Notes under the pieces: generated by a model
Told to the model about the DNA's origin: nothing
Seen by the model: only the letters and a program-made list of their open reading frames with translations
Database searches by the model: none
Shown here: piece by piece, positions 32,501-54,600 of the stretch
How the letters are laid out: each line of letters starts with the position of its first letter
Numbering within the stretch: position 1 is the stretch's first letter
Made by a program: the position numbers and the translations under genes
Source: Dromaius novaehollandiae
Taxonomy: Eukaryota > Chordata > Aves > Casuariiformes > Dromaiidae
DNA length: 64,000 nt
Direction of reading: 5' to 3'
Assembly (NCBI RefSeq): GCF_036370855.1
Contig: NC_088110.1
Span: 25,420,001 to 25,484,000, forward strand

Positions 32501-35500
32501 ATTTTTTATTATTATTATTTTGGTCATGAGAGGAGGTGGTGCCAGAATGCCCTGAAACAGAACTGTATGATGTGGTGCCATCCCTGGGTCCTGTTCATAG
32601 GAAGAGAGGTGGAATGAAGATACCTAGACCCATGTGCCTGCATAAACAAGAGTGTATCCTTGGGTAAACGGTGCTTTTCAAGAGTCCAGAACAGGCAGAA
32701 AAAGGGCCGCCTTGACCAAGCTGTGCCCTCCGCAGCGTACATCTTACCCGGTTCCTACACCTCATGGCTGCACTGAGCGCTTACGGGAAAGTTCTCAGTG
32801 TTAAACAATGCCTTTGCACGGTTCTGCAACAGTTAAAGCACAATACATGTACTCAGAACTTTGCATTGCAGGTCTGACTAATTACTCTGAAAAGGACAAG
32901 CTCACACTTAAAGGAAGTGTCACTTAAAATAGGTAAAACATAGTAATACTAAAAGGCATAGTAGGCCTTACACTTGATCTTGTCATGTCGCAGCCATTTA
33001 CTATGCACACCCTCTCACTTCGAATTCAAGAGCAGTTTTGGCTATGTGAAGACTTGCACTGAACTGTAAGATTTGGCTGCGAAAGGTGATGGGTCTTGTG
33101 CCATTGATCCTGGTCATCAGCAGTCCTTAGATTTCAAACCCAGCTGGTAAAGTTTCTAACCTTTAAATCTTACTACTTTATTTGCTGTGTTCTCCTGGGC
33201 ATTCTTGTTAAATACTTGTCTGGTCTTCCACAAAAAGTCCTAAGGAACCAGTCTGAGCATCATGAATAGACAGAATCATCCTCACTCTTTCAGCAGGAAT
33301 GATCTGTGCAGTAAGACACTCCACAGCCTAAAACGGAGTTTTGCCATTTATGCAGTTAACATTGGTTAACTCTCCAAATAAGTCAGTTGGTTTTTCAGGA
33401 CAGAAGTTTTTTGAACTGGAGTAGCAGTCATTATATCATTATCATTGTCTTTTAATGTAACTTGAATTTGGCTTAAAATTGGTTATATCCTAATTCAGAC
33501 CTGTTTTTTTTTTTTAAAGAGCATGACAAGCAAGCCCATTTTATTTCACCAAAGGATGACTCAATTCCAGATTTACAGGGGTTAGTGTTCAGTTGTCATT
33601 TTGAGAGTGATTATTCAAATAACGTTAAAATAGTGACCAGAGCATGCTATCAGTCTGAGTTTTTCAGATAGTGACTGTATTCTAGCAATGTTACTCTCTC
33701 TTAGCTGATAGATACCTAAATAAACTCTGAGCATTTGTTAATGTGTACCTAGCTGTATCAGACTTGAAACTGGGCACATGAACCTGGTCATGCCAACTAC
33801 ACCCCATGGCCTGATGCAAGCATTACTTTTTTTAGACTAAGAGGTTGGGGTGCTGCCATCTACAGAGGTGCAAGTTGTTGGGGGCGGCGGGGGGGGAGGC
33901 TTATAATCAAGGTTTTTGAAACCATGAAGGCAGCAGGTAAAGTTAATGTTGTTAAACAAATCCTGCAATACCAGTAGTGAAGAATGCTTCCTGAAACTGG
34001 TAGAGGTCAGTTTAAAACACATAGGCACCCTCTGGAGCTTTCTGCCACAAAAGGTTATTGGGGAGAAATGGAGTCAGCAGATACAGACAGGCTCAGGGAC
34101 AACAGGTGCATAAACATATATGAAGGGAATGGGCAGGGATGTGCCCTCTAACATCCTTCATATGACGACTGTGTGCGCTGCTACAGGGGAACGCGTCACA
34201 GATAGTAGCCAAATAGCACACTCCCCACCAGCATCTTGGGATAAAACACTCGGCTACAAGTAGCATTGACCTGACTTGCATATCTTCTGAGAACAAAAAT
34301 CACTCAATCCTAGCTAGAAACTTCACTGAACATTGCAAAAGGTATTCTTCCCTAGGAGGTGAAAGCTAATGTGGGAATCATTTGCTGCTTTCCCTCTAAA
34401 TCAAATCATCTTTCATTTAGGTGATCCCACCTAAATCAATCAGGTGATACCAGGCCAGAGCTGGCTGGCATAGCTTAAAATTCAGCCTGGAACTGCCTAA
34501 CTGAAGGTAGGCTGGGGAAGTGCTGCGCCAAGCAAAACTGAAAAGCCTTGATCTTTAGAGGAAAACAAAATAAATGTAATACATAGAAGGCTGGAAGCTG
34601 GAAAGATCCTCTCGTTCCTTAAACCAAGTTTTGCTCTGTCCTGTGTCATCTCATGAATGAGTCTGTTTATTTGGAATATAAAGACACTTACCTGTTTTTA
34701 ATCAAAAAGAACTACAGGGCATATCCTGTGAAAAGTGATGCTAAGTAATTTACAGAGAGTAAAACAACTTTTCCCGTAGAAATTAGTGTAATAAGGGAGG
34801 GATGCGTACAGGAACTTAAGATACATACAACTACAACATGCAGGGACTTCTGTGTCTTGTAACTATCCTGTTTATATCCCAGTAACATTGCCCCCCAAAA
34901 TAGGTGTTCTTTTTTCCCCTCCCCCAGAGGCTCTTTGGCACGTGGCGCTTGCTTGTTAAAATAGAAATTGAGATGGTTGCCTACTGGCCTGAGAAGGTAA
35001 CAGGCAAATCATTAGGCAGAGCAAGGTATTAGATGATCAGCCACAGGACTCTGAAGTGACAGACACGTGACAAAGAGCAGGCCGCTATTAGGTACTAATG
35101 CAGTTAAAGGTCAGAGCACGGAATGTGGTTTTGTCACACTTTAGTGCTCTCCCCATGCAATATCCTTTCCGTGCAGCAATGTACAGGTAGGACTGGCAGC
35201 TGGTTTACATAGCAGATGTATAATTTCAAGTTCTATCATTGAAAGTTTGCTTTATACTGAATAGGACCTTTCTCTATTCACCATTTTTTACTTTAAAGTC
35301 TTCAGTATACTCAGTATTACAAAAAAAAAACACCCAACCCCAAATACAAAATAGGTACTTTAAAAAAAGAGTATAATACAGGCTTGTTCACTTTAAAGAA
35401 TTTGTGAGACTTCAGAATATTAAATCAAATTTTCCATCACATTTGTACTTGTAAAATGACTCTGCTTTTAAAAGTTCTTGGCACAATCCTAAAATCAGTC

Positions 35501-35520
35501 CTTCTCTGCTACTTTGCTAT
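26512..35520. other. Intergenic DNA, probably including TERF2IP 3' UTR
   Basis: No gene recognised. A C16 run is at 26992-27007. A 256-codon ATG-started minus-strand frame spans 27486-28256, and a cluster of minus-strand frames lies at 30095-31269; both are under findings. A CpG-rich block covers about 28.96-29.6 kb. From about 31.5 kb the DNA is AT-rich with nothing recognisable. The right end should contain the TERF2IP 3' untranslated region. The nearest minus-strand AATAAA I see downstream of its stop is at 34666-34671, about 850 nt away. Confidence 0.4.
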
Positions 35521-37400
35521 CTAACTCTTCCTAAATGCTATTCTTTTTGCAACATTTTCAGCTCCAAATTTTGCTATCAGTTTACTTCTGACATGTTCAT
35601 CATCTTTCTGCAATTCTAAATCATCCTCTCTGCTCCACACAGGGTATCCATCCAAGCGCTGTCCTGTCTGCAGGAAGTTTAAGGTAGTTTCCACTTCACC
35701 AGTGTTTTTCAGAAAGGCCTGTGTAACAGTGAGCAGGTCCATGCTGAACTTCTCCATGAGGTGCTGTATAGTTTTTACCACTTCTCCCACCACGCTGGAA
35801 GAAGGGCAAGTGCTTGTTGGTCTTTCCTCCCCTTGTAACTGAGTATCGGGGAGAGCGGAGTCCTCCAGTCCTGTTTTCAAAGTAGACGCTGTTTCTTCCG
35901 GGGACTTTCCGTCTTCTGAAGCAAATTCTTCTGAAATGTCTGAGGCATCGCTTCCCGACTAAAAGTAAGAGAAATGGAGTTATCAGTTAGACATGGTATT
36001 TTCTGCAAAGATTTTTATACTACTGCTACCCAACCAGGGGAAGCCCGGTGACTCTACAGCATATAAAGGCACTCAGTAATTACTAGGTATAATAAAAATC
36101 ACTGCTTGAGATGAGACCGTGCATGTTTACAACGATATATAAGACTAAGGAAAAGCATGATTTAAACAGATTAAGTATAAAAGGCAAATTAAATGTTAAT
36201 GTAACTGCAGGACCATCCTGTGCCTAAGGGTGAAAGGATGACAGCCATTTGCCGATACAGTGTTTAACATGTAACAGCGCACAACACTCTCACACCGATT
36301 TCCTCAAGTCAGCCTCGGGCCGGGAATCAAACTGAAAAAACGGCTCCTATTTCCTACACCGCAGTGAGACGCTGTTCAGCACCAGCGACATGGCTCAGAC
36401 TCGCGAGGCTCCCGCTTAGCCGCGGTGCCCGGTAACCGAGAGGCCAACGGGGCGTCAGCGCACGGGCAGGCCGCGCCGCGGGGGCCTCCCGCGCAGGTCC
36501 CGCTCCGCCGGCGCGGCCGGGGCCCCTCGGCGCTTCTTACCTCGGTGCTCTCGAACTCCCGATTAGCTGCCGCGAAAATGCCCATTTCTGGGGCGGGCTC
36601 GCCGGGCGCGTCCGTCTGCCGGGGCTCTGCGGGGACACGCGGGCGTGGGCTGCCGCCGCGCAGCAGCGGGGACCGGCCGCCGCCATCCGCCCCCCCCCCA
36701 CCCCGGCCCGCCCCGGCCCCCCGCTCTCCCCCCACCCCCCCGCCGTCCCGGCCCCCCGCTCTCCCCCCACCCCCCCCACCCCCCCGCCGCCCGCTCCCAC
36801 CCGCTCTCCCCCCCCCCCCCGCCTCCCCGGCCCGCTCCCCCCTGCTCCCCCGCCCCCCCCCGCTCCCCGGCCCCCGCTCCCGGCTGGCGGCTCCCCGCGC
36901 TCACCCGCCGCGGGCCCGCCGCGCCGCGGGCGCAGGTGGCGCAGGTAGCGGTCGCGCATGGCCTGCCACGAGTGCCGCGTCAGGCCGCCGCGCTCCAGCT
37001 CCTTCCAGAGCGCCGTGCCGCTCGCCCGCGCCCCGCGCCGCCCGCGCACCGCCCGCAGCAGCGCCGCGTCCTCCGCCTCCGTGAAGGCCAGGCGGCCGCG
37101 CGGCGAGGCGGCGCGGGGCGCGGGCGGCGCGGGCGGCAGCCGGTAGGGCTCCAGCGGCAGCCGCCGGTTGCGCTGCACGCACTCCGTCACGTACTCGGTG
37201 GAGACGGCGCCGCCGGGCGCCGCCTCGCCGGGCTGCGCCAGGAGCACGGCGCCCGGCTCCTGCACGCGGCACAGCCGCCCGCCGCCCGCCAGCACCAGCG
37301 GCGCCAGGCGCAGCTTGGCCAGCCCGGGCCGCACGTAGAAGCGCATGGGGCTGCCGTCGTCCCAGAGGAACAGCGTCCGCGAGGGCCCCGCCGCCGCCAT
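35521..37400 (-). CDS. TERF2IP: RAP1, telomeric repeat factor 2-interacting protein (3 exons)
   Basis: Shelterin subunit that binds TRF2 at telomeres, represses homologous recombination there, and also acts in NF-kB signalling. Exons in transcription order: 37400-36905, 36626-36541, 35958-35521. Together 1020 nt, 339 residues, all GT-AG with phases closing (1, then 0). Residues about 8-88 form the BRCT domain, including FLWDDGS, FYVRP and RVQEPGAVLLAQPGEA. Residues about 103-156 are the Myb-like domain (LAFTEAEDAALL..., LTRHSWQAMRDRYLRHL). The last exon carries the RCT domain that binds TRF2 (LMEKFSMDLLTVTQAFLKN, GYPVWSREDDLELQKDDE). The human protein is 399 residues; this one is shorter mainly in the linker between Myb and RCT, where only an 86-nt middle exon (REFESTE region) remains. 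The start is the only ATG fitting the family N terminus; the frame further upstream has only GTG codons. Confidence 0.95.
36627..36904 (-). repeat. C-rich/G-rich tandem sequence filling TERF2IP intron 1
   Basis: The 278-bp intron is almost entirely C-rich on the plus strand, so G-rich in the transcript. It has many runs of 4-9 G, and a roughly 34-bp unit (CGGCCCCCCGCTCTCCCCCC plus more C) is repeated near 36714 and 36748. Such runs could form G-quadruplexes in the pre-mRNA. Run lengths may be affected by assembly error. Confidence 0.7.
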
Positions 37401-37462
37401 CGCCGCCGCCACCGCCGCCACCGCCGCCGCGCAGGCGCGGGCGCGCCCCCAGCGCCGGGAAG
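37401..37462. promoter_or_regulatory. Bidirectional CpG promoter, TERF2IP / KARS1
   Basis: Only 62 bp separate the TERF2IP ATG (minus strand, 37400) and the KARS1 ATG (plus strand, 37463), inside a continuous CpG-rich block (about 36.4-37.9 kb). GCGCAGGCGC at 37429-37438 is the reverse complement of the NRF1 consensus GCGCCTGCGC. AAGATGGCGGC at 37460-37470 matches the YY1 consensus and contains the KARS1 start codon, a placement common in TATA-less housekeeping genes. No TATA box is visible. With so little space, 5' untranslated regions must be very short, or transcripts must start inside the other gene's first exon. Confidence 0.8.
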
Positions 37463-48122
<10,660 letters not shown>

Positions 48123-48130
48123 CGGCCGCG

Positions 48131-48136
48131 AATAAA
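48131..48136 (+). terminator. KARS1: KARS1 poly(A) signal
   Basis: AATAAA begins only 8 nt after the stop codon (TGA 48120-48122). A GT-rich stretch (CTGTGTCCGTGTCTCTGTG) lies about 25-40 nt downstream. The 3' untranslated region would therefore be only about 25-40 nt. Mammalian KARS1 also has a short 3' UTR, which supports the call. Confidence 0.85.
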
Positions 48137-48460
48137 CGCCGCGCGCTCTGCCGCCCGCCTGTGTCCGTGTCTCTGTGCGCCTGCGCGAGCTGCCGCGCCC
48201 GGCGGGCCCCGCGCGCCGAGGGGGGGCGGGCCGCGGCGCTTCCGGCGCGGCCGGACGAGGAGCGCGGCGCCGTCGGCGCGGGGGTAGGGCGGCGGCGGGG
48301 CGCCGCGAAGTGCGGAGGGGCGGCCCCGGTGAGGCCGGGCGGCCCGGGCCCCGTCAGAGCGGGGCTGTGGGGGCGGCGGGGCGCCGCGGGACCCTGGGGA
48401 GCACAGCGAGCCCGTCTGCTGCCGGCCTGCGCGGCCTCCAGCGTTGTTCCTGTCTCTAGC
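48137..48460 (+). promoter_or_regulatory. ADAT1: ADAT1 CpG promoter
   Basis: CpG-rich, TATA-less stretch beginning right after the KARS1 poly(A) signal. It has an exact NRF1-type site GCGCCTGCGC at 48177-48186, a GC box GGGGGGCGGG at 48221-48230, and an ETS-type CTTCCGG at 48239-48245. A donor-like CCCCG|GTGAGG at about 48328 and an acceptor-like TCTCTAG ending at 48459 suggest a noncoding first exon joined to an exon from about 48460. That splice is my inference. Confidence 0.65.
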
Positions 48461-48672
48461 GATTTGGGAAAAAACGGAGACGTTTTTCGTTCGTATGACA
48501 GTTCTGATAAATAATCCCGAAAGGGATGATGCAAGTGGGCCTTGGACGTTGGGATCTGGTAGAGGAATGCGTCATGCAAAAGAGGGTGGTAGGGTTTGAA
48601 GGGACTGGGGATGTTAATCCACGTGGTAACAGCATTCAGTTATGTTCGGAAACTGCCCTTGCACCGGGAGTG

Positions 48673-51600
48673 ATGTGGTCAGCTGATGAAATTGCTGAGC
48701 TGTGTTACGTACATTATAGTACCAGACTTCCTAAGCAGGGGAAACCAGATCCAAACAGGGAATGGACTTTACTGGCAGCTGTTGTCAAAGTGGAGTCAGC
48801 ATCTCAAAGAGAGGTTCATGCTAGTCCGGGGAACCTGCAGGGTAAGAGGAGTTGTGCTTTGTCAGTAGGGAGTCTCTCCTTTACACGTGGTGGGTTCCCC
48901 CCCCAACAAGATACCTTAAAAAAACCCCTCCCTCTTGTCTTATTTCTCTCCTTTTCCAAATAATTTGCAGTCTGTGGTAGTAAGAGCTTTTTGCAGCTTC
49001 TGTCTGAAAAGATAGCTCTATAGTAAAATCCTTCTCTTCCCAGATTCTAAGAAGGTAAAAGCTTGCATTTGGCTGCTCAGTAAGTGGTGAAAGCCTAGGC
49101 AGGACCTGAATTCCTAATGGAAACCCCTGCAAAAGCGTGTTCAGATGTTATCAATTAGAATGCTAAAAAGCTCTCAGTTCGGTTGCCTTTAACAGACTAC
49201 ATTAGTGCATTGTGTGTTTGTGTTAATTTTCCCATCATTTTCTTTTTGCCTAATTGGTGTTTCCATATTGTCATACAGATTATATGCTGTGCTGCTTTCC
49301 TGCTGCTCTGCATCTTTGAGGAATCCTCTGTCAGTTTTCACTAGCTGCCTAGCATATGATGCCTGTGTTAGCATTCTTGCTGGGGAAGGTTAGACTATAC
49401 TTAGCACTGTTGCTGCATCCACTACGTCCAGTTCTCCAACTGATACTATGTCCCCTGTGTAGAATGCGTGTCATTGCCTGTCTCACTGTACCTTGCCTCC
49501 TACACAATATTCTGTGTCCTTTCTTACCAAAATGGCTGCATGAGTGTGATGCTTCTGGTGATAGTTTGTTCGGTTAATGTTGTTTCCTTTTTTAGTAAAG
49601 AAGGAAGTTGTTGCTATGGGGACTGGAACAAAATGTATTGGTCAAAACAAAATGAGAAAAACAGGTAAGCATGGTGGAAAATCCAAGAACCGAATACCTA
49701 TTCGAGCTTCTTTCTTGATGATGTCATAGAATCAATGAATAATGTTCATGGTACTGAGTTCAGAGGGAAGCCAAAAGTGTAAGGCAAACCTCACACCTGG
49801 CAAGTAGAGAGTGTCTTAGGCAGCCAGAATGGCTCCTCTGAATGTTTGCTACGCTTGCTGCCTTAAAGGTTAAAAACAACAACAACAACCCCCCCCCCCC
49901 ACCTTTTTATATGTGGAAATGTGTAGTTTAGGCTCTGAGTCTGCATACTGACGTGCTTCCTAGCTAAAAGCAAAACGAAACATAACAAAAATAATTGCGT
50001 TCTGTCACCTCTTCTGATCTAGTTTTATTGTAGTCTGGTGCAGAATATACTACCATAATGTTAGTGTAGGGATGATACTAGAAAGGTGGTAGTAGGGTCT
50101 TTTTCCATATATTCTGAAGTTAGATAGTACAAGTATTTGTACAATAAGTATATGTAACTTCCCGCAGCTTTCAATTCTTACCATTTATCATAGGACTTTC
50201 CTTGCTCTGCATTTTTTTTTTTTTAGGTCAGATTGTATCTATTTCAGCTCCTTAGAGAGGAGAAGCCATAGTGATTCATGCTGAAAAGTGACTAGGGGGA
50301 AAAGCATTCACGAATATGTTGATACTGGGCTTTCTACTTTCCTTAGAGTTCAGAGGAGAAGTAGAGCAAGATGGAGAATTGATCTTGCACATGTCAGTGA
50401 CAAGCTGTTTCATGTTCCATCTCATGTATTTCATATCCAAATGAATTTGTGGAGCAAAAGAGAAGAAAATAAATTTTGTTTCTTAGATTTCTATGAAAAT
50501 TTCTTGCAACTAAGCCATCTTGGAACAGTAGTAGTACAGACATTTTCCTGATTGATTTAGGAAAATGGAGATTGAACTGCTGCATTATTTGAAATCTGGG
50601 TATTAAGAATCAGAGGAGAAATTTAATGAGAAAAGAACTAGTTCTTTTCTCTATTATATCCTCTCTATTATGTCTTCAGTGGTCATAAACTTTAAAAAAT
50701 ACTTTTCAATTATGTTACGTTCATTTATTTTTAATTTAAACTTGGATAATCTTTGGTGTTAGTGAAGCTATCTGTTAGAAAATATGCAAAGCTTTTTATA
50801 CTGAAAATATCCATCACGTATTAGATGTGGCCGAGATACTCATATTGTTGCATGAAAATTCATAGTACTGTGCTACTGTGGGAAATTTTAGTAAATTGCA
50901 ATGATGAAAATGTATGCGATAGCGTTGGAGTTGTTTCTTATTTAGAAAAGCTTTTGTGCTTTGTAACAAAGTGGATATTAGAAGTCAATATGGTGCATGA
51001 ATGTATATTGGCAATAAGTATACTAGGAAGATGCAAGTGCAAGGAAGTCATTTTGGCTTTGTCAAGAGAAATATTAAGATTCACATGGCAGATATTCTCT
51101 TCCTTTTTAGCAAATGCAGAGTACTTCTGTAGCTTCAACTGATATATTTTTGGAAGCATTAAAAGAGAAGTAAATGCAATAAATGATGCAGTAAATTGCT
51201 TTAAGAGTTGCCCAGGAAGAAGTAGTTGATCTGCAAGCTGAGAATGCAGAATTTCTTATTAGGGATGGCTACTCTTCTAAAGGATAGGAAGGCAGTAATG
51301 CATTAGCTGTATTTTATTTTAAAGGCTCTAAGAGTGATCTGGAGAATTACCCTGGTGAGCAGTTTGGCACATTCATTTTCATTAAAGGCTTTGATGATAA
51401 CCCTTTTAGTTGCACCTGACAAAGTGAATTGAGAGACAGACTATTGTCTTTGATCAAAAGCATGAGAGGCAGAAAGAGAGAATTATTAAAGGATCGATGT
51501 TACCATGGCAAAAAGTTCTGGACTTGCTCCTGTTCTTACTTTGCATTAGAAAGGGGATAATACTGGTGTGGAAAAGCTTGCAGATGTTGTAACACATTTA

Positions 51601-54600
51601 AGTTAATTAGAGTTGGAAAAAAGTAAGAAAAAAAATAAAATTAATGTTTAAAAAGACCCAGTAGCATGCTCTAGAGCAGAAAATCTCTACCACTGGTATC
51701 TCCCACAAACATTAAATTAACTAGATGGATTTGTGATGGTCAGCATTGGCTTATGCAGCCAAAATATCTCTTCAGCAGCTGATTGGGGATTAAATGAAAC
51801 CTCAAATTGTAGGATGCGTGGGTAGTGCACCAAAAAGGTGCCTTTATATAAGTCAGTAGCCCCACTTACCTGGATACAAGGTGCTATTTTAGTTCCGCTT
51901 GCCCTTACTAAGGTTATTGTTGAACTGGTAAGGAGGTTAAAGGACTATGTGAATGATTGTGGACCTAGAAAAAGTTGTGGAAAGGCTTAAAAAGTTCAGG
52001 AATTGTGGCTTAAGGAGGAGATGTACCTTTATCACATGACCTTTTATTTTGTAATAAGACCTGGCTTACAGCTTCTGTCCTGTTCCTTTAGGTGCAGGGA
52101 CAGGCAGACACTCCAGGAAGTTTAGGGATACGGGATATGAACCTGATAGAAATCAGTATCACTTATACAAAATGTAGTTTAAATTGTAGGTTTTGGTGCA
52201 ACAACAAGTTTTGACCTTGAAAATCGTTGGATGTCATGCTTATGCTGAGAATATCAAGAGTTACTGTTAAAAACAAGTGTCAGAAAGATATTGAAGGAAG
52301 CCTGTGTTTACTCAACTCAAAGGATTTCAGATTTCAGAAGATTTAAAATTTAGTATTTAAGTGAGTTTCTGACTTACTGAGGGGATGAGGACTTGTATTC
52401 TTTGGTATAGACTTTTGACCTCCTTTTGTAATGATTAAAAGTTTAAATATCTTGGAATAGCCCAGCTGTTTTACCTAATCAATCCTAAACCTTCACATGC
52501 TGGCAAATCTTGAGGAACATGTGACCTGTCTGTAAAACTCTGTTCTAGCTGTAGTGTTTGCTTTGTTCATCTCCTCTTCAGTAATGGTCTGGTATTCTCA
52601 TTTGGATGTTGCTGTAGGGGACATTCTGAATGACAGTCATGCTGAAATTGTGGCCAAGAGGAGCTTCCAGAGGTGAGGCATGAAGTCCATGTGCTGTTAT
52701 TCAGTGCCACTTGAAGTTGTTTGTCATGCTGTGAATGCTTTTGACCTGTATCTGAAATAGCCAGATGTTGTAGCTTCAGGAGTGAGAAGGTGATGAAAGA
52801 GAAAGTATTAGCTCTGTGTAGGCAACTCTTCTTTGCTCCTTTTACTGGCAGGAGATTAACCTCATTTTGGTTAGTTCTGGTTAGTCTTTTAGGGCCCTTT
52901 CACAAAAGTTTTTCCATCCTCATTATTGTAGAGCCTCTATATGAAGAAATGGGATGTAATTTCATGTGACATCAATGGTGGTCTGGTGACTAGATGTCAA
53001 AAGTGGTAGCCTTTTTGCAGTTTCCCCACGTACCAAGCCCGTTGTTCACATGGGATAAGCTGTCTCAAGGAGCTAAACTGGCAGTGTAGTAATACTGCTA
53101 AAACAAGGGATAAAGTTTTTGCAGTTTGACACCACTGAACTGTTTCTCGCAGAATTAGATGAGTGGCAGTGTTGGTAAAAAGTACAGATGGGAAGGGGAA
53201 ACCTTAGATCTACAAATTGAGGTAGCTAACTCTTCTGAATCCAACACTTTGAGGTCTGTTATTAAGCTTCTGATCACATGTTGTGTTTATGGAGTGTGTT
53301 GGATCACATCTGTCTATAGAAGCATAACCAATCATTTGGGTTCCTTTACCAGAAATGAACAAGCACTAGTTGGCATCTAAATTTTATTGCTTTCACTTGC
53401 ACCACAAATTAAGCATGTGATTCTTGTGAACTTTTTGCCCAACAGGTATCTTCTCCATCAGATGTGGCTGGCAGCTTCCTACCAGCAGTGCAGTATCTTC
53501 ATTCCAGGAACCGAAACTGGAAAATGGAAACTCAAACCAAATATTGTATTTATTTTCTTCTGCAGTCATACCCCATGTGAGTACACTTGAGAAATAATTT
53601 CAAATAATTATTATTGGAAGTAAACCAAGGAGAAAATTGGACCAAACCAGTTTCATGGCCGCCTCTTATGGATTCTTTTCTGCCCCTTACCTTTCTTTGG
53701 TCTCTCTGGAGTAAGTGAGGCAGTAACTCATGTCATCATTATGTTCCCTAAGAAGTATTTGACCTGTCTTCCAGGGGTATTTGGCATTTTGTCTAACTGG
53801 ATATAAGCCGAATATCCTACTTATTAAAGTGGAATGTTTCACTTTCTTTTTAAACAGGAATGAGTTATCATTTTCTTTTTCAGAAACTACCATACCTGTC
53901 AGAGGCCCTGTTATATTTCCTGGTTGATTTGCTTTAAATGCTGTTTCCATGGACTCAAATTTTAATGAAAATCCTTGACATTTACCTCTGTTCCTAAAAC
54001 TTTTTATGGAATGAAATGCAACCTTTTGTCTTGCTATAGAAAGCACTTACTCCTTGGGTTGTTTTTTCTTTTCTCTCTTTTTTTTTTTTTTTTTTTTTTA
54101 AAGATAAGTCTGTAGGAGACAACATGTAAGAACGTGACTTCCCAGTCTACCAGTTTATCAGATGTCTTGATGTTACCACGTTCTTACCAGTATGTTCTTT
54201 TTCGGTACCTAGTCCATTAACAGAGCAAAGTAGTTGTAAGTATTCTCAAAATATGCCTGATCAGTGCTTCACACAGTGCAAGTCTTTCAATAAGTAGCAC
54301 AGTTGCTCATACCTTTTCACAATTTCGATTACATTGCTGGAGTTATCTGTGATGATTCTCTTCATTAATGCAAATACAAATATAGAATCTACATCCTCAA
54401 GTTTAATAGCAAGAACATAACCTTGACTACCTTTTCTTTCCATTTCTGTCAGGATCTGTTTGATTTGAACTCAGCCTCCAAATTTTGTTTCTGAGCTTGT
54501 TTTAGTGGCCTAGATTAAAGCTTCCATCTTGATTTGGTAGGGTTTGCATTAATTATTCTTTTGGGATTTACATTGTTTAATTGGATCAAACTAATTTTAC

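Noticed and set aside
37401-37421. Upstream GTG start adding seven residues to TERF2IP
   Set aside because: It is a GCN repeat with GTG codons only; ATG at 37400 is the natural start and lies nearest the conserved BRCT domain.
49723-49740. CR1 3'-end repeat (ATAGAATCAATGAAT)
   Set aside because: Only one imperfect copy, without the tandem octamer expected at a CR1 3' end or any adjoining element body.
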